Shown: one piece after another, positions 8,982-17,580 of the stretch
Layout: every line of letters starts with the position of its first letter
How positions within the stretch are numbered: the first letter of the stretch is position 1
NCBI GenBank assembly: GCA_958370325.1
Contig: CATXJW010000006.1
Coordinates: 15,338 to 79,337 of the forward strand
Direction: 5' to 3'
Length of the DNA stretch: 64,000 nt
Source: an uncultured Collinsella sp.
GTDB taxonomy: Bacteria > Actinomycetota > Coriobacteriia > Coriobacteriales > Coriobacteriaceae
Made by a program: the position numbers and the translations under genes
Notes under the pieces: generated by a model
Told to the model about the DNA's origin: nothing
What the model saw: the letters and a program-made list of their open reading frames with translations, nothing else
The model's database searches: none

Positions 8982-10295
8982 ATGCAGGCACAGAAGGCGG
9001 AGGGAACCCGCGACCTTATCGGCGCCGAGATGCGCGCCTGGCAAAAGATGCAGCAGATTGCTGCCGGCGTATTCGAGCCGTTTGGCTTTAAGCCCATCGA
9101 GACGCCTGCGATCGAGCAGGTGGACGTCTTTGTCCATGGCATCGGCCAGTCGACCGACGTCGTGCGCAAGGAGATGTTCCGCGTCTTTAGCGGCGCCAAC
9201 CTGGAGCGCGTCTTTGCCGAGGGCACCGACACCAAGCTCAAGCCCAAGCAGCGCCTGGCGCTTCGTCCCGAGGGCACGGCCGGTGTGGTGCGTGCCGTCG
9301 TGGAGAACAACCTGGTGCCTCAGGGCTCCACGCCGTTTAAGGCGTACTACGCCGAGGCCATGTTCCGCGGCGAGCGTCCCCAGAAGGGCCGCCTGCGCCA
9401 GTTCCATCAGGTGGGCATCGAGTGGCTCGGCGCTCCCGATCCGGCGGCAGACGCCGAGTGCATCATCATGCTCATGGAGTTCTACAAGCGCCTGGGCTTC
9501 GACCTTTCCAAGCTCCGTCTGCTCATCAACTCGATGGGTGACGCCCAGTGCCGTCCGGCTTACCGCGAGCAGGTCAAGCAGTTTATCCTCGATCACGCAG
9601 ACGAGATGTGCGACGAGTGCCGCGAGCGCGCCGAGCTCAACCCGCTGCGCGCCTTCGACTGCAAGAACGACCACTGCCGCGAGATCATGGCCAACGCGCC
9701 GCTGATGGGTGACAACCTGTGCGACGAGTGCCGCGAGCACTACGAGCAGGTCAAGCGCTATCTGGATGCCGCCGGTATCGAGTATGTCGAGGACCCCACC
9801 CTGGTGCGTGGTCTGGACTACTACACCCGCACCGTCTTTGAGGTCGAGGCCCCTGGCGCCGGTGTCGGCTCCATCGGTGGCGGCGGCCGCTATGACGGCC
9901 TGGTCGAGCTCGAGGGCGGCAAGCCCACGGCAGGCGTCGGCTTCGCTGTCGGTTTTGAGCGCGCCCTGCTGGCCCTGCAGGCCTTTGGCAGCGACCTGGG
10001 TGCCGAGGAGGCCCCGTGCGTCTATGTCGCCAACGCCGGCAAGGAGCTGCGCCAGAACGTCTTTGCCATTACGCAGGAGCTTCGCGCCGCAGGCATCGTG
10101 ACCGAGGCCGACTATCAGGGCCGTTCGCTCAAGGCCCAGTTTAAGCAGGCCGATAAGGTGGGCGCCAAGCTCATCCTGGTCTTGGGCGGCGACGAGCTTG
10201 CCGCCGGCAAGGTCAAGGTGCGCGACATGGAGAGCCATGAAGAGGTCCTTGCCGATCTGGCCAACGTCGTCGAGGCGGTTCGCGAGCGCCTGTAG
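8982..10295 (+). CDS. hisS: histidyl-tRNA synthetase
   Basis: This 437-residue class II synthetase charges tRNA-His with histidine. Class II motif 2 is visible as MFRGERPQKGRLRQFHQVGIE. The histidine-specific block LVRGLDYYTRTVFE and the motif 3 segment GFAVGFERALLAL follow. A C-terminal anticodon-binding domain begins near residue 340 (CVYVANAGKE). The start is the ATG after AAGAAAGG. A TTG two codons upstream is in frame but less likely. It is an isolated housekeeping gene followed by its own terminator. Confidence 0.97.
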   Translation: MQAQKAEGTRDLIGAEMRAWQKMQQIAAGVFEPFGFKPIETPAIEQVDVFVHGIGQSTDVVRKEMFRVFSGANLERVFAEGTDTKLKPKQRLALRPEGTAGVVRAVVENNLVPQGSTPFKAYYAEAMFRGERPQKGRLRQFHQVGIEWLGAPDPAADAECIIMLMEFYKRLGFDLSKLRLLINSMGDAQCRPAYREQVKQFILDHADEMCDECRERAELNPLRAFDCKNDHCREIMANAPLMGDNLCDECREHYEQVKRYLDAAGIEYVEDPTLVRGLDYYTRTVFEVEAPGAGVGSIGGGGRYDGLVELEGGKPTAGVGFAVGFERALLALQAFGSDLGAEEAPCVYVANAGKELRQNVFAITQELRAAGIVTEADYQGRSLKAQFKQADKVGAKLILVLGGDELAAGKVKVRDMESHEEVLADLANVVEAVRERL

Positions 10296-10352
10296 CGCAT
10301 CTTTTTGAGCTGCGGACCCGCTTGGGTGTCCCGTCCATCGCGAGCGATTGTT

Positions 10353-10390
10353 ACGGGGGTGTTTCGCATTTATGCGGAATGCCCCCGTTT
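10353..10390 (+). terminator. hisS terminator
   Basis: Sixteen-nt arms at 10353-10368 and 10373-10388 form a strong hairpin with a small loop, followed by a short T stretch. Confidence 0.8.
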
Positions 10391-10445
10391 GTGTATGCCG
10401 TCCACCGAGAAATACGACCATTTAGAGCAAAAACCCTTGCAATGC

Positions 10446-10508
10446 AGAAAATACTTTTGTGTGGTAAAGCGCAATCAGTGTCGAAAGTATTTCTCAAGCG
10501 CCTATAAT
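10446..10508 (+). promoter_or_regulatory. ppc promoter region with inverted repeat
   Basis: A TATAAT -10 hexamer lies at 10503-10508, about 35-45 bp before the gene. Upstream, AGAAAATACTTT (10446-10457) and AAAGTATTTCT (10484-10494) form an inverted repeat that spans the -35 region. This is a plausible operator, but its regulator is not identified. Confidence 0.45.
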
Positions 10509-10552
10509 AAATACCGCATGTTACGTGCATAGAAGGAGGAATGGGAGGAAAC

Positions 10553-13366
10553 GTGGCTGAGAACCTAAGCAACCAGTCTGTACCCGAAGCCGCGGCGCGC
10601 GTCGCTGCCGTGGTCAACCGCCTCGTTAACCGAATCGGCTCGAATGCCGAGTCCAGGGAGCGTCTCGCCGAGATCGAGATCCCCGAGGAGCTGCGCGACA
10701 ATCTGGCGCTGTTCCTGCGCCTGGAGCGTCGTGTGCTTAGCGAGTATGATCCTGAGATCGCGGACCTGTTCGACAAGATCCTGTCGGCCGAGATTGTGGC
10801 CAATGCCGGCAACCCCGGTACGCGTGCTGCCGACGAGGCCGTCGACGAGCAGGGCGTGCCTACTGCCGATGAGTCCACCGCCGTGGCATTTCGTGAGGTC
10901 GTCGATCTGATCGACAGCCTGCCGCTCGATAAGCAGCAGGTCATTGTCCGCGCCTTTACGAGCTTCTTCCACCTGGCAAACCTGTCGGAGGAGAACTACC
11001 GTGTGGCGCAGCTGCGCGAGCGCGAGGCCGGTGCGTCGACCGATACCGAGGTCGATCCCGCCAACGAGCTCACCGTCGCCTATCACCAGCTGGTGAATGA
11101 GCTGGGCGTCGAGGGCGCCAACGAGCTGCTCGGCAAGCTCGAGTTCCACCCTGTCTTTACCGCACATCCCACCGAGGCCCGTCGTAAGGCCGTCGAGGGC
11201 AAGATTCGCCGTATCTCCAACCTGCTGGAGGAGCGTCCGCGTCTGGGCGGCTCCGACCTGGTGGAGAACGAGCGCCATATGCTGCAGGAGATTGACGCCC
11301 TGGTGCGTACGAGCCCCATCGCGCTCAAGAAGCCCACGCCGGTCGAGGAAGCCGATACCATCATCGACATCTTCGATAACACGCTGTTCGACGTCATCCC
11401 CGTTATCTATCGTCGCTTTGACGACTGGGTGCTGGGCGACAAGGCCGGTACCGTGCCGCCGCTGTGCCCGGCGTTCTTCCATCCCGGCAGCTGGATCGGT
11501 TCCGACCGCGACGGTAACCCCAACGTCACCGCCAAGGTGAGCCGTGAGGTCGCCGCCAAGTACTTCACCCACATGGTGCTCAAGCTCGAGGACAAGTGCC
11601 GCCGCATCGGCCGTAACCTCACGCTCGAGGCCACTTACAGCAAGCCGTCTGCCGAGCTCATCAACCTGTGGAACCATCAGGTCGAGATGAGCACCCAGTA
11701 CACGGCCCGCGCCGAACTGATTTCCGAGCACGAGCCGCATCGCGCCGTCATGCTCGTCATGGCCGACCGTCTGAACGCCACCGTGCGCCGTATCACCGAC
11801 ACCATGTATCACAGCGCAGACGAGTTCCTGGATGACCTGCGCGTCGTCCAGCGCTCGCTGGCCGCCTGCGGTGCCGTCCGTGCCGCCTACGGCCCGGTCC
11901 AGACCATCATCTGGCAGGTCGAGTCCTTCGGCTTCCACATGGTCGAGATGGAGTTCCGTCAGCACTCCGTGGTGCACGCCCGCGCCCTCAAGGATATCCA
12001 CGAGAACGGTATCCATGGCGACCTGCAGCCCATGACGCGCGAGGTCATCGATACCTTCCGTGCCATCGGTTCCATCCAAAAGCGTTACGGCAAGAAGATG
12101 GCGCACCGCTACATCATCTCGTTCACCAAGAGCGCCCAGCATGTGGCCGACGTCTTCGAGCTTGCCCACCTGTCCTTCGCACATGAGGAGGATGTCCCCG
12201 AGCTCGACGTGATCCCGCTGTTTGAGCAGCTCGAGGACCTCGAGGGCTGCGTCGACGTGCTCGACCAGATGCTTACGCTGCCCGTGGTGCAGAAGCGCCT
12301 TGCCCAGACCAACCGCCGCATGGAGGTCATGCTGGGCTATTCCGACTCCTCCAAGGATGCCGGTCCTACCACGGCCATGCTCGCGCTGCACTCCGCGCAG
12401 GAGCGCATTGCCAAGTGGGCCGAGAAGAACGATATCGACCTGGTGCTCATGCACGGTCGCGGCGGTGCCGTGGGCCGTGGCGGCGGTCCGGCCAACAAGG
12501 CCGTGCTGGCGCAGCCCAAGGGTTCGGTCAACTGCTTCTTTAAGCTCACCGAGCAGGGCGAGGTCATCTTTGCCCGTTACGGCAACCGCACGCTGGCTCA
12601 GCGCCATGTTGAGTCCGTTGCCGCCGCAACGCTTTTGCAGTCGGCCCCGAGTGTCGAGAAGACCAACACCGAGACCACGCAGAAGTTCTGGGATATGGCC
12701 GAGAAGCTCAATGCCGCAAGCCACGAGCGCTATCTGGACCTGCTGAACACCGAGGACTTTACACCGTGGTTCTCGACCGTGACGCCGCTGACCGAGGTCG
12801 GTCTGCTGCCGATCGGCTCGCGTCCCGCCAAGCGCGGTTTGGGTGCCAAGTCGCTCGACGACCTGCGTACCATTCCGTGGATCTTCAGCTGGAGCCAGGC
12901 GCGCATCAATCTGGCCGCCTGGTACGGCCTGGGTACCGCCTGCGAGCAGTTTGGCGATCTGGACCAGCTTAAGGCTGCCTACCAGGAGTGGCCGTTCTTC
13001 CGCACCTTTATCGACAACATCGAGATGTCGATCGCCAAGACCGACCAGCGCATCGCCAAGATGTATCTGCACCTGGGCGATCGCCAGGATCTGTCCGAGA
13101 AGGTCTTTACCGAGATGCAGCTCACCCGTAAGTGGGTCCTTGCCATCGTCGGTGACGAGTGGCCGCTGCAGCGTCGTCGCGTGCTCGGCTGCGCCGTCCG
13201 CGTGCGTAACCCCTATGTCGACGCCCTGTCCATCGCCCAGGTTCGCGCCCTTCGCGAGGTGCGTATGAACCAGGACGAGATGGCCGAGGAGAAGAAGGCC
13301 GAGTACATGAGCCTGATTCTTTCGACTGTGACCGGCGTCTCGGCAGGTCTACAGAACACGGGGTAA
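10553..13366 (+). CDS. ppc: phosphoenolpyruvate carboxylase
   Basis: This roughly 937-residue enzyme carboxylates PEP to oxaloacetate, an anaplerotic step that feeds the reductive TCA branch in fermenters. Recognisable blocks are FTAHPTEARR (catalytic His), GSWIGSDRDGNPNVT, the C-terminal GYSDSSKDAG, and the MHGRGGAVGRGGGP glycine loop. Length fits the bacterial family. The start is uncertain. The ATG at 10541 has its AGGAGGA directly abutting, which is too close. The GTG at 10553 has GGAGG at a good distance and is used here. The gene has its own promoter and ends before a large nested hairpin. Confidence 0.95.
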   Translation: MAENLSNQSVPEAAARVAAVVNRLVNRIGSNAESRERLAEIEIPEELRDNLALFLRLERRVLSEYDPEIADLFDKILSAEIVANAGNPGTRAADEAVDEQGVPTADESTAVAFREVVDLIDSLPLDKQQVIVRAFTSFFHLANLSEENYRVAQLREREAGASTDTEVDPANELTVAYHQLVNELGVEGANELLGKLEFHPVFTAHPTEARRKAVEGKIRRISNLLEERPRLGGSDLVENERHMLQEIDALVRTSPIALKKPTPVEEADTIIDIFDNTLFDVIPVIYRRFDDWVLGDKAGTVPPLCPAFFHPGSWIGSDRDGNPNVTAKVSREVAAKYFTHMVLKLEDKCRRIGRNLTLEATYSKPSAELINLWNHQVEMSTQYTARAELISEHEPHRAVMLVMADRLNATVRRITDTMYHSADEFLDDLRVVQRSLAACGAVRAAYGPVQTIIWQVESFGFHMVEMEFRQHSVVHARALKDIHENGIHGDLQPMTREVIDTFRAIGSIQKRYGKKMAHRYIISFTKSAQHVADVFELAHLSFAHEEDVPELDVIPLFEQLEDLEGCVDVLDQMLTLPVVQKRLAQTNRRMEVMLGYSDSSKDAGPTTAMLALHSAQERIAKWAEKNDIDLVLMHGRGGAVGRGGGPANKAVLAQPKGSVNCFFKLTEQGEVIFARYGNRTLAQRHVESVAAATLLQSAPSVEKTNTETTQKFWDMAEKLNAASHERYLDLLNTEDFTPWFSTVTPLTEVGLLPIGSRPAKRGLGAKSLDDLRTIPWIFSWSQARINLAAWYGLGTACEQFGDLDQLKAAYQEWPFFRTFIDNIEMSIAKTDQRIAKMYLHLGDRQDLSEKVFTEMQLTRKWVLAIVGDEWPLQRRRVLGCAVRVRNPYVDALSIAQVRALREVRMNQDEMAEEKKAEYMSLILSTVTGVSAGLQNTG

Positions 13367-13389
13367 TCGATAGCCCTGTGGCTCTCACC

Positions 13390-13516
13390 GGGACCCGATG
13401 GGTTTCCCTCTGAATGCGTCCTCGCACTTGAAGCCCCCTTATCCTGCTCCTTCGGAGCTGCGGATAAGGGGGCTTCGTGCTGCGGAATGCATTCAGAGGG
13501 AAACCCTTCGGGTCCC
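13390..13516. repeat. large nested hairpin with conserved internal loop, copy A
   Basis: Outer arms of about 28 nt (from 13390, ending 13516) enclose a 14-bp inner stem (13431-13444 with 13462-13475). Between the stems lie GTCCTCGCACTTG on the left and CGTGCTGCGGAAT on the right. These internal segments recur in the hairpin at 15824-15942, although the stems there differ completely. It follows ppc and may act as a 3'-end structure. Confidence 0.75.
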
Positions 13517-13587
13517 TTCGTCCTCGGTCTTCTGGGATTAAAGCTGAGGAGAGGAATGGCGCGCTTCTCGCCTTACGACTGTAGCGG

Positions 13588-13620
13588 CCGCGGTTCCGTT
13601 TGGGATCGCGGTTGTTTTGT
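13588..13620 (+). terminator. terminator-like hairpin before larA
   Basis: CCGCGGTTCC and GGGATCGCGG form a 10-bp stem with one mismatch, followed by TTGTTTTGTTG. With the nested hairpin it fills the 374-bp gap between ppc and larA. A clear larA promoter was not identified in the remaining bases. Confidence 0.55.
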
Positions 13621-13740
13621 TGTGGGTCAAATATGAACGTTGTGTTAATGAGTCGGTGGACGGTGGTGTTTTTCGGTGAGCGGCGTATCCTTCCAACGGT
13701 TTATCTAGTGTGTCAGTTGAAAGGAAGAGGGCGCTCGTCA

Positions 13741-15018
13741 TTGTTTGAATGTGAACTGCCGTTTGACCACAAGACGTTGCATCTGGAACTCGAGGATAAG
13801 AACTTCGCGGGTGTGATGGAAGGTCACCAAAACGAGTTTAAGACTACAAAATCGCAGGAGGAGCTAGTAGAGGAGTCGCTTGCCAACCCTTATGGCTCGC
13901 CTTCGCTCGAGGAGCTTTGTGCTGGCAAGAAGGATATCGTCATCATTAGCTCCGACCATACGCGTCCCGTTCCCTCGCGTGTGACGATGCCTATTCTGCT
14001 GCATCACATCCACGCTGCCGCTCCCGAGGCACGTGTGCGCATCCTGGTCGCGACCGGCATGCATCGCCCCTCGACGCACGAGGAACTCGTTAACAAGTAC
14101 GGCGAGGAGATCGTCGCTAACGAGGAGATCGTCATGCATGTCGCGACCGACGACAGCATGATGAAAAAGATCGGTACCCTGCCTTCTGGTGGCGAGTGCA
14201 TCATCAACAAGATTGCTGCCGATTGCGATCTGCTGCTTGCCGAGGGCTTTATTGAGCCGCATTTCTTTGCCGGTTTCTCTGGTAGCCGCAAGTCCGTCCT
14301 GCCTGGCATCGCCAGCTACAAGACCATCATGTACAACCACAACGGTCAGTTTGTGAATGATTCCCACTCGCGTGCCGGCAACCTGTGCCACAACCACGTG
14401 AGCGAGGATATGTTTGCCGCTGCCGAGATGGCTCACCTTGCCTTTGTGCTTAACGTTGTGCTCAACGGCAAGCACGAGGTCATCGGCTCCTTTGCCGGCG
14501 ACATCCACAAGGCGCACGAGGCCGGCTGCGAGTTCGTGAAGAGCCTTGCCGGCGTTGAGCCCGTTGAGTGCGAGATCGCCATTACCACCAACGGCGGCTA
14601 CCCGCTCGACCAGAACATCTATCAGGCTGTGAAGGGCATGTGCGCTGCCGAGGCCACGCTTCCCGAAGGCGGTGTGATCATCGATGTCGCCGGTTGCGCC
14701 GACGGTCACGGTGGCGAGGGCTTCTATCACAACATCGCCGACAACGATCCGGCAGAGTTTGAGCGTGCCTGCATCGACCGTCCTAAGGACGAGACCCTGC
14801 CCGACCAGTGGACGAGCCAGATCTTCGCTCGCATCCTGGCACATCATCCCGTGATCATGGTTACCGACCTGTGCGATCACCAGATGCTCAAGGATATGCA
14901 CATGACGCCGGTCAACACCATCGAGGAGGCGCTCAAGCTCGCCTTTGAGATGAAGGGTGCCGATGCCAAGGTTGCCGTCATTCCCGATGGCCTGGGCGTT
15001 GTCGTCGCGCAGCACTAG
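13741..15018 (+). CDS. larA: lactate racemase LarA (nickel-pincer enzyme)
   Basis: LarA interconverts D- and L-lactate using a pyridinium nickel-pincer cofactor bound to a lysine. A TTG start ten bases after AAGGAAGAGG gives 425 residues, close to the 424 of the Lactobacillus plantarum enzyme. With this start the known functional residues fall at the same numbers: Arg75 (TRPVP), His108 (GMHRP), His174 (EPHFFAGFSG), the cofactor lysine Lys184 (SRKSVLPG) and His200 (NHNG). The open frame extends upstream to 13600, but those residues look non-coding. A LarD-like channel follows 49 bp downstream. Other members of this family act on different 2-hydroxyacids, but the operon context supports lactate. 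Confidence 0.93.
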   Translation: MFECELPFDHKTLHLELEDKNFAGVMEGHQNEFKTTKSQEELVEESLANPYGSPSLEELCAGKKDIVIISSDHTRPVPSRVTMPILLHHIHAAAPEARVRILVATGMHRPSTHEELVNKYGEEIVANEEIVMHVATDDSMMKKIGTLPSGGECIINKIAADCDLLLAEGFIEPHFFAGFSGSRKSVLPGIASYKTIMYNHNGQFVNDSHSRAGNLCHNHVSEDMFAAAEMAHLAFVLNVVLNGKHEVIGSFAGDIHKAHEAGCEFVKSLAGVEPVECEIAITTNGGYPLDQNIYQAVKGMCAAEATLPEGGVIIDVAGCADGHGGEGFYHNIADNDPAEFERACIDRPKDETLPDQWTSQIFARILAHHPVIMVTDLCDHQMLKDMHMTPVNTIEEALKLAFEMKGADAKVAVIPDGLGVVVAQH

Positions 15019-15067
15019 TGCGCGGCCTAAACAAATCGTTTTTAACCGACAAGAAAGATAAGGTTTT

Positions 15068-15799
15068 ATGCTTACCAAACTCCTCTGCGAATTCGGCGCA
15101 ACGGCCCTCATGATCATCTTTGGCGTGGGCGTGCACTGCGATACCGTGCTCAAGGGCACCAAGTATCAGGGCTCCGGCCATATGTTTGCCATCACCACCT
15201 GGTCTTTTGGCATCTCGGTCTGCCTGTTTGTCTTTGGCGGCGCCGTGTGCATGAACCCGGCTATGGTGCTTGCCCAGTGCATCGTAGGCCTGGTGCCGTG
15301 GAGCAGCTGCATCCCCTTCATGATTGCCGATATGCTCGGCGGCTTTGTGGGCGCCGTAATCGCCTGGTTTATGTATGCCGATGAGTTCAAGGCTTCCGAG
15401 GGCGTCGTCGACCCCATTGCCCAGCGCAACATTTTCTCGACCAACCCCACCACCGAAGGTGCCAACTATGCCCGCAACTTCTTCTGCGAGGCTATCTGCA
15501 CCTTCGTGTTCATCAGCGCCATCCTTGCTGCTGCTAGCCGTGCTGGTGAGAACGTTTTGATGCTCGCCATCTGCGTCGGCCTGATCGTTTGGGCCGTTGG
15601 CATGGGCATGGGCGGCATCACCGGCTTCGCCATGAACCAGGCTCGTGACCTTGGTCCTCGCATGGCCTATCAGGTGCTGCCGATCAAGAACAAGGCTGAC
15701 AACAACTGGAAGTACGGCCTGCTTGTCCCTGGCATCGCTCCGTTTGTCGGTGCCGCTCTGGCCGCGCTGTTTGTGCACGGTTTCTTGGGCATGTTCTAG
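15068..15799 (+). CDS. larD: MIP-family channel, LarD-like lactic acid facilitator
   Basis: This 243-residue aquaglyceroporin-type protein has six hydrophobic segments. The first MIP signature appears as MNPAM near residue 80. The second is NQARDLGPR rather than NPARDLGPR, so the proline of the second NPA box is glutamine. In lactobacilli the channel gene larD sits in the lar operon and carries D-lactic acid across the membrane. Position directly after larA supports the same role here, and plain glycerol transport is the alternative. A large hairpin with a strong inner stem follows the gene. Confidence 0.82.
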   Translation: MLTKLLCEFGATALMIIFGVGVHCDTVLKGTKYQGSGHMFAITTWSFGISVCLFVFGGAVCMNPAMVLAQCIVGLVPWSSCIPFMIADMLGGFVGAVIAWFMYADEFKASEGVVDPIAQRNIFSTNPTTEGANYARNFFCEAICTFVFISAILAAASRAGENVLMLAICVGLIVWAVGMGMGGITGFAMNQARDLGPRMAYQVLPIKNKADNNWKYGLLVPGIAPFVGAALAALFVHGFLGMF

Positions 15800-15823
15800 T
15801 CCAAGGCTACATAGTTGTCCGCC

Positions 15824-15942
15824 GTCCGCATGGGGTAACTTCCCAACGCGTCCTCGGACATGAAAGAACCCCCGCTGCGCACTTCGTGCGGCGGGGGTTC
15901 TTTCGTCCTGCGGAGTGCGCTGGGAAGTTACCCCATGCGGAC
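15824..15942. repeat. large nested hairpin with conserved internal loop, copy B
   Basis: Perfect 22-nt outer arms (15824-15845 and 15921-15942) enclose a perfect 14-bp inner stem (15862-15875 with 15891-15904). The internal segments contain GTCCTCGGACATG and GTCCTGCGGAGT, which match copy A. It lies between converging larD and tetR. The rest of this 302-bp gap (15943-16101) shows nothing recognisable. Confidence 0.78.
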
Positions 15943-16101
15943 AGCTGCGGGGTCTTTGCTGCGCTCGAGCAAGCAACCCAACATTTATATCTGAATTTGG
16001 ATGGGAGGGGCTTGTTGCCGGTAGGGGCGTTGAAGCGCGAGTGACACTTTGGGATGCGCGGCGCCCTGGGTTGGGTCGATGATTTGGGATGAGCTTCTTA
16101 C

Positions 16102-16641
16102 TTAGGTGAAGAGGGGTTTTATGGCTGATAGGTAGTCTTTGGCTACGTCGGCCTTATCTGCTTGGAAGTTGTGCCAGGCCCACCACTGGACCATTCCTAC
16201 GAAGCTTGAGGCTATGTGGTGTAGTAGGAAGCTTCGGTCCATGGTGGCGGCGGGGCCGTTTGGGTCGGTAGGGACGGTTTCGGCTGCTCGTGACATGATG
16301 GTCTTGCGTAAGCAGTCGGCGAAGACGCGTGAGCCGGCGCCGGCTACGAGGGCTCGTACGCCCTGGCGGCGCTCCCAGAGGTTGTTGAGAATATGCTCGA
16401 CCTGCACGAGTGGGTCATCGAGCGGTGTGCCATCGTCGTCGAGGGCGTGAGTGCAGATGTCGCTCACGAGTTCGGACAGTAGGTCATCTTTGCTCTTGAA
16501 GAGGCCGTAGAACGTGGCCCGACCCACATGGGCGCGAGCGATGATGTCGCCGACGGTGATCTTGCCGTAGTCCTCTTCGCGCAGCAGCTCGGAGAACGCC
16601 GCAACGATGGCAGCGCGGCTTTTTGCTTTGCGGGCATCCAT
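16102..16641 (-). CDS. TetR-family transcriptional regulator
   Basis: This 179-residue regulator has an N-terminal helix-turn-helix (TVGDIIARAHVGRATFYGLFKSKDDLL, helices near residues 25-55) and a C-terminal effector domain of the TetR_C type. Its ATG lies two bases after the larC stop, so it is translationally linked to larB-larC. The same frame is open for ten more codons into larC, but the downstream ATG fits the family N-terminus. Position at the end of the operon suggests it controls lar expression. A 34-bp palindrome before larB is the obvious candidate site. The ligand is unknown; lactate or nickel would be guesses. Confidence 0.85.
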   Translation of the reverse strand: MDARKAKSRAAIVAAFSELLREEDYGKITVGDIIARAHVGRATFYGLFKSKDDLLSELVSDICTHALDDDGTPLDDPLVQVEHILNNLWERRQGVRALVAGAGSRVFADCLRKTIMSRAAETVPTDPNGPAATMDRSFLLHHIASSFVGMVQWWAWHNFQADKADVAKDYLSAIKPLFT

Positions 16642-16643
16642 GG

Positions 16644-17570
16644 CTATGCATCCACGTGTACGAGCAGGCAACGGAGCGTGCCAGAGCAGCCCTCGTAGGG
16701 GCGTTTACCGGCGCCGTAGCCGACGGCTTCGATGCGATAGCGGGCCGGAAGGTGCTCAGACGTGCGCAGCGCGGTGACGATGGCGGCGCCCGTGGGCGTC
16801 ACGAGCTCGCCGGCGACCGGTGCAGGTGTGAGGGCGATATTGCCCGCCTGGCACAGGTTGACGACAGCGGGGACGGGAATGGGCATGAGGCCGTGGGCGC
16901 AGTGGATGGTACCGTGACCCTCGGAGAGCGACTCGACCACGATGTCCTCAATACCCAGGTCGTCGAGGCAGATGGCGACAGAGCAGACGTCGACGATGGA
17001 GTCGACGGCTCCCACCTCGTGGAACATGACGGTCTCGGGCGTTTTGCCGTGAGCCTTGGCCTCGGCGGCGGCAAGCGCGTCAAAGATGGCGAGGGCGCGA
17101 CGTTTGGCACCATCGCTCAGCTGCGAGCCGTCGATGATGGCGGTGACGTCTGCCAAAGAGCGGTGGTGATGGTGATGAGCGTGATGATGGCCCTCGTGGC
17201 CATGGTCGTGCTCGTGCGCGTGCTCGTGGCAGTGCTCGTGCTCGTGCTCGTGATCATGCTCGCCATGGTCGTGATGGTGGTGTCCATGCTCATGCACGTG
17301 CTCGACAGCAGCCTCGTTGCCGTAGAGCCAGGCCATATCATGGTCGTGGTTCTCGAGTTCCTCAGCAAGCTGGACGTCGAAATCGCAGGCGTCGATGCCA
17401 TGCTTGTTTACGCGTGTGACGGCGATCGTAAAGCCGCCGACCGGCAGCGTGGCGAGCTGCTCGCGCAGGTGCTCCTCGCTGGCGCCCAGGTCGAGCAGGG
17501 CCGCGACGGTCATATCGCCGCTGATGCCCGAGGTGCCGTCGATGATAAGCGTGTGCTGATGATTGGACAT
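16644..17570 (-). CDS. larC: LarC1-type nickel-insertion protein, short form with His-rich segment
   Basis: This protein belongs to the LarC (DUF111) family, which inserts nickel into the pyridinium dithiocarboxylate precursor of the LarA cofactor. The N-terminal signature DGTSGISGDM and the block ELVTPTGAAIVTAL are clear. Residues 91-136 are an extreme histidine cluster (about 27 of 46), a likely nickel store. At 308 residues, counting this insert, it ends at the point where full LarC (about 420 residues) continues into the CTP-using LarC2 domain. The TAG stop is followed two bases later by tetR, so no LarC2 frame exists here. In L. plantarum LarC1 and LarC2 are joined by programmed frameshifting. 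Here LarC2 must be elsewhere or missing. Confidence 0.88.
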   Translation of the reverse strand: MSNHQHTLIIDGTSGISGDMTVAALLDLGASEEHLREQLATLPVGGFTIAVTRVNKHGIDACDFDVQLAEELENHDHDMAWLYGNEAAVEHVHEHGHHHHDHGEHDHEHEHEHCHEHAHEHDHGHEGHHHAHHHHHRSLADVTAIIDGSQLSDGAKRRALAIFDALAAAEAKAHGKTPETVMFHEVGAVDSIVDVCSVAICLDDLGIEDIVVESLSEGHGTIHCAHGLMPIPVPAVVNLCQAGNIALTPAPVAGELVTPTGAAIVTALRTSEHLPARYRIEAVGYGAGKRPYEGCSGTLRCLLVHVDA

Positions 17571-17580
17571 GGAATGCTCC

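Noticed and set aside
8401..9705. 434-codon plus-strand frame spanning the MFS end, the intergenic palindromes and hisS
   Set aside because: It overlaps two well-supported genes in another frame, and its Ser/Arg/Pro-rich translation is typical of GC-driven shadows.
15068..15799. Formate/nitrite-type channel as identity of the larD-like gene
   Set aside because: The NPA-type motifs and six-helix pattern fit MIP channels. Formate-channel signatures are absent.
16641..16671. Programmed frameshift from larC into a LarC2 frame
   Set aside because: The only frame continuing past the larC stop encodes a clear TetR protein, and no LarC2-like residues are present.
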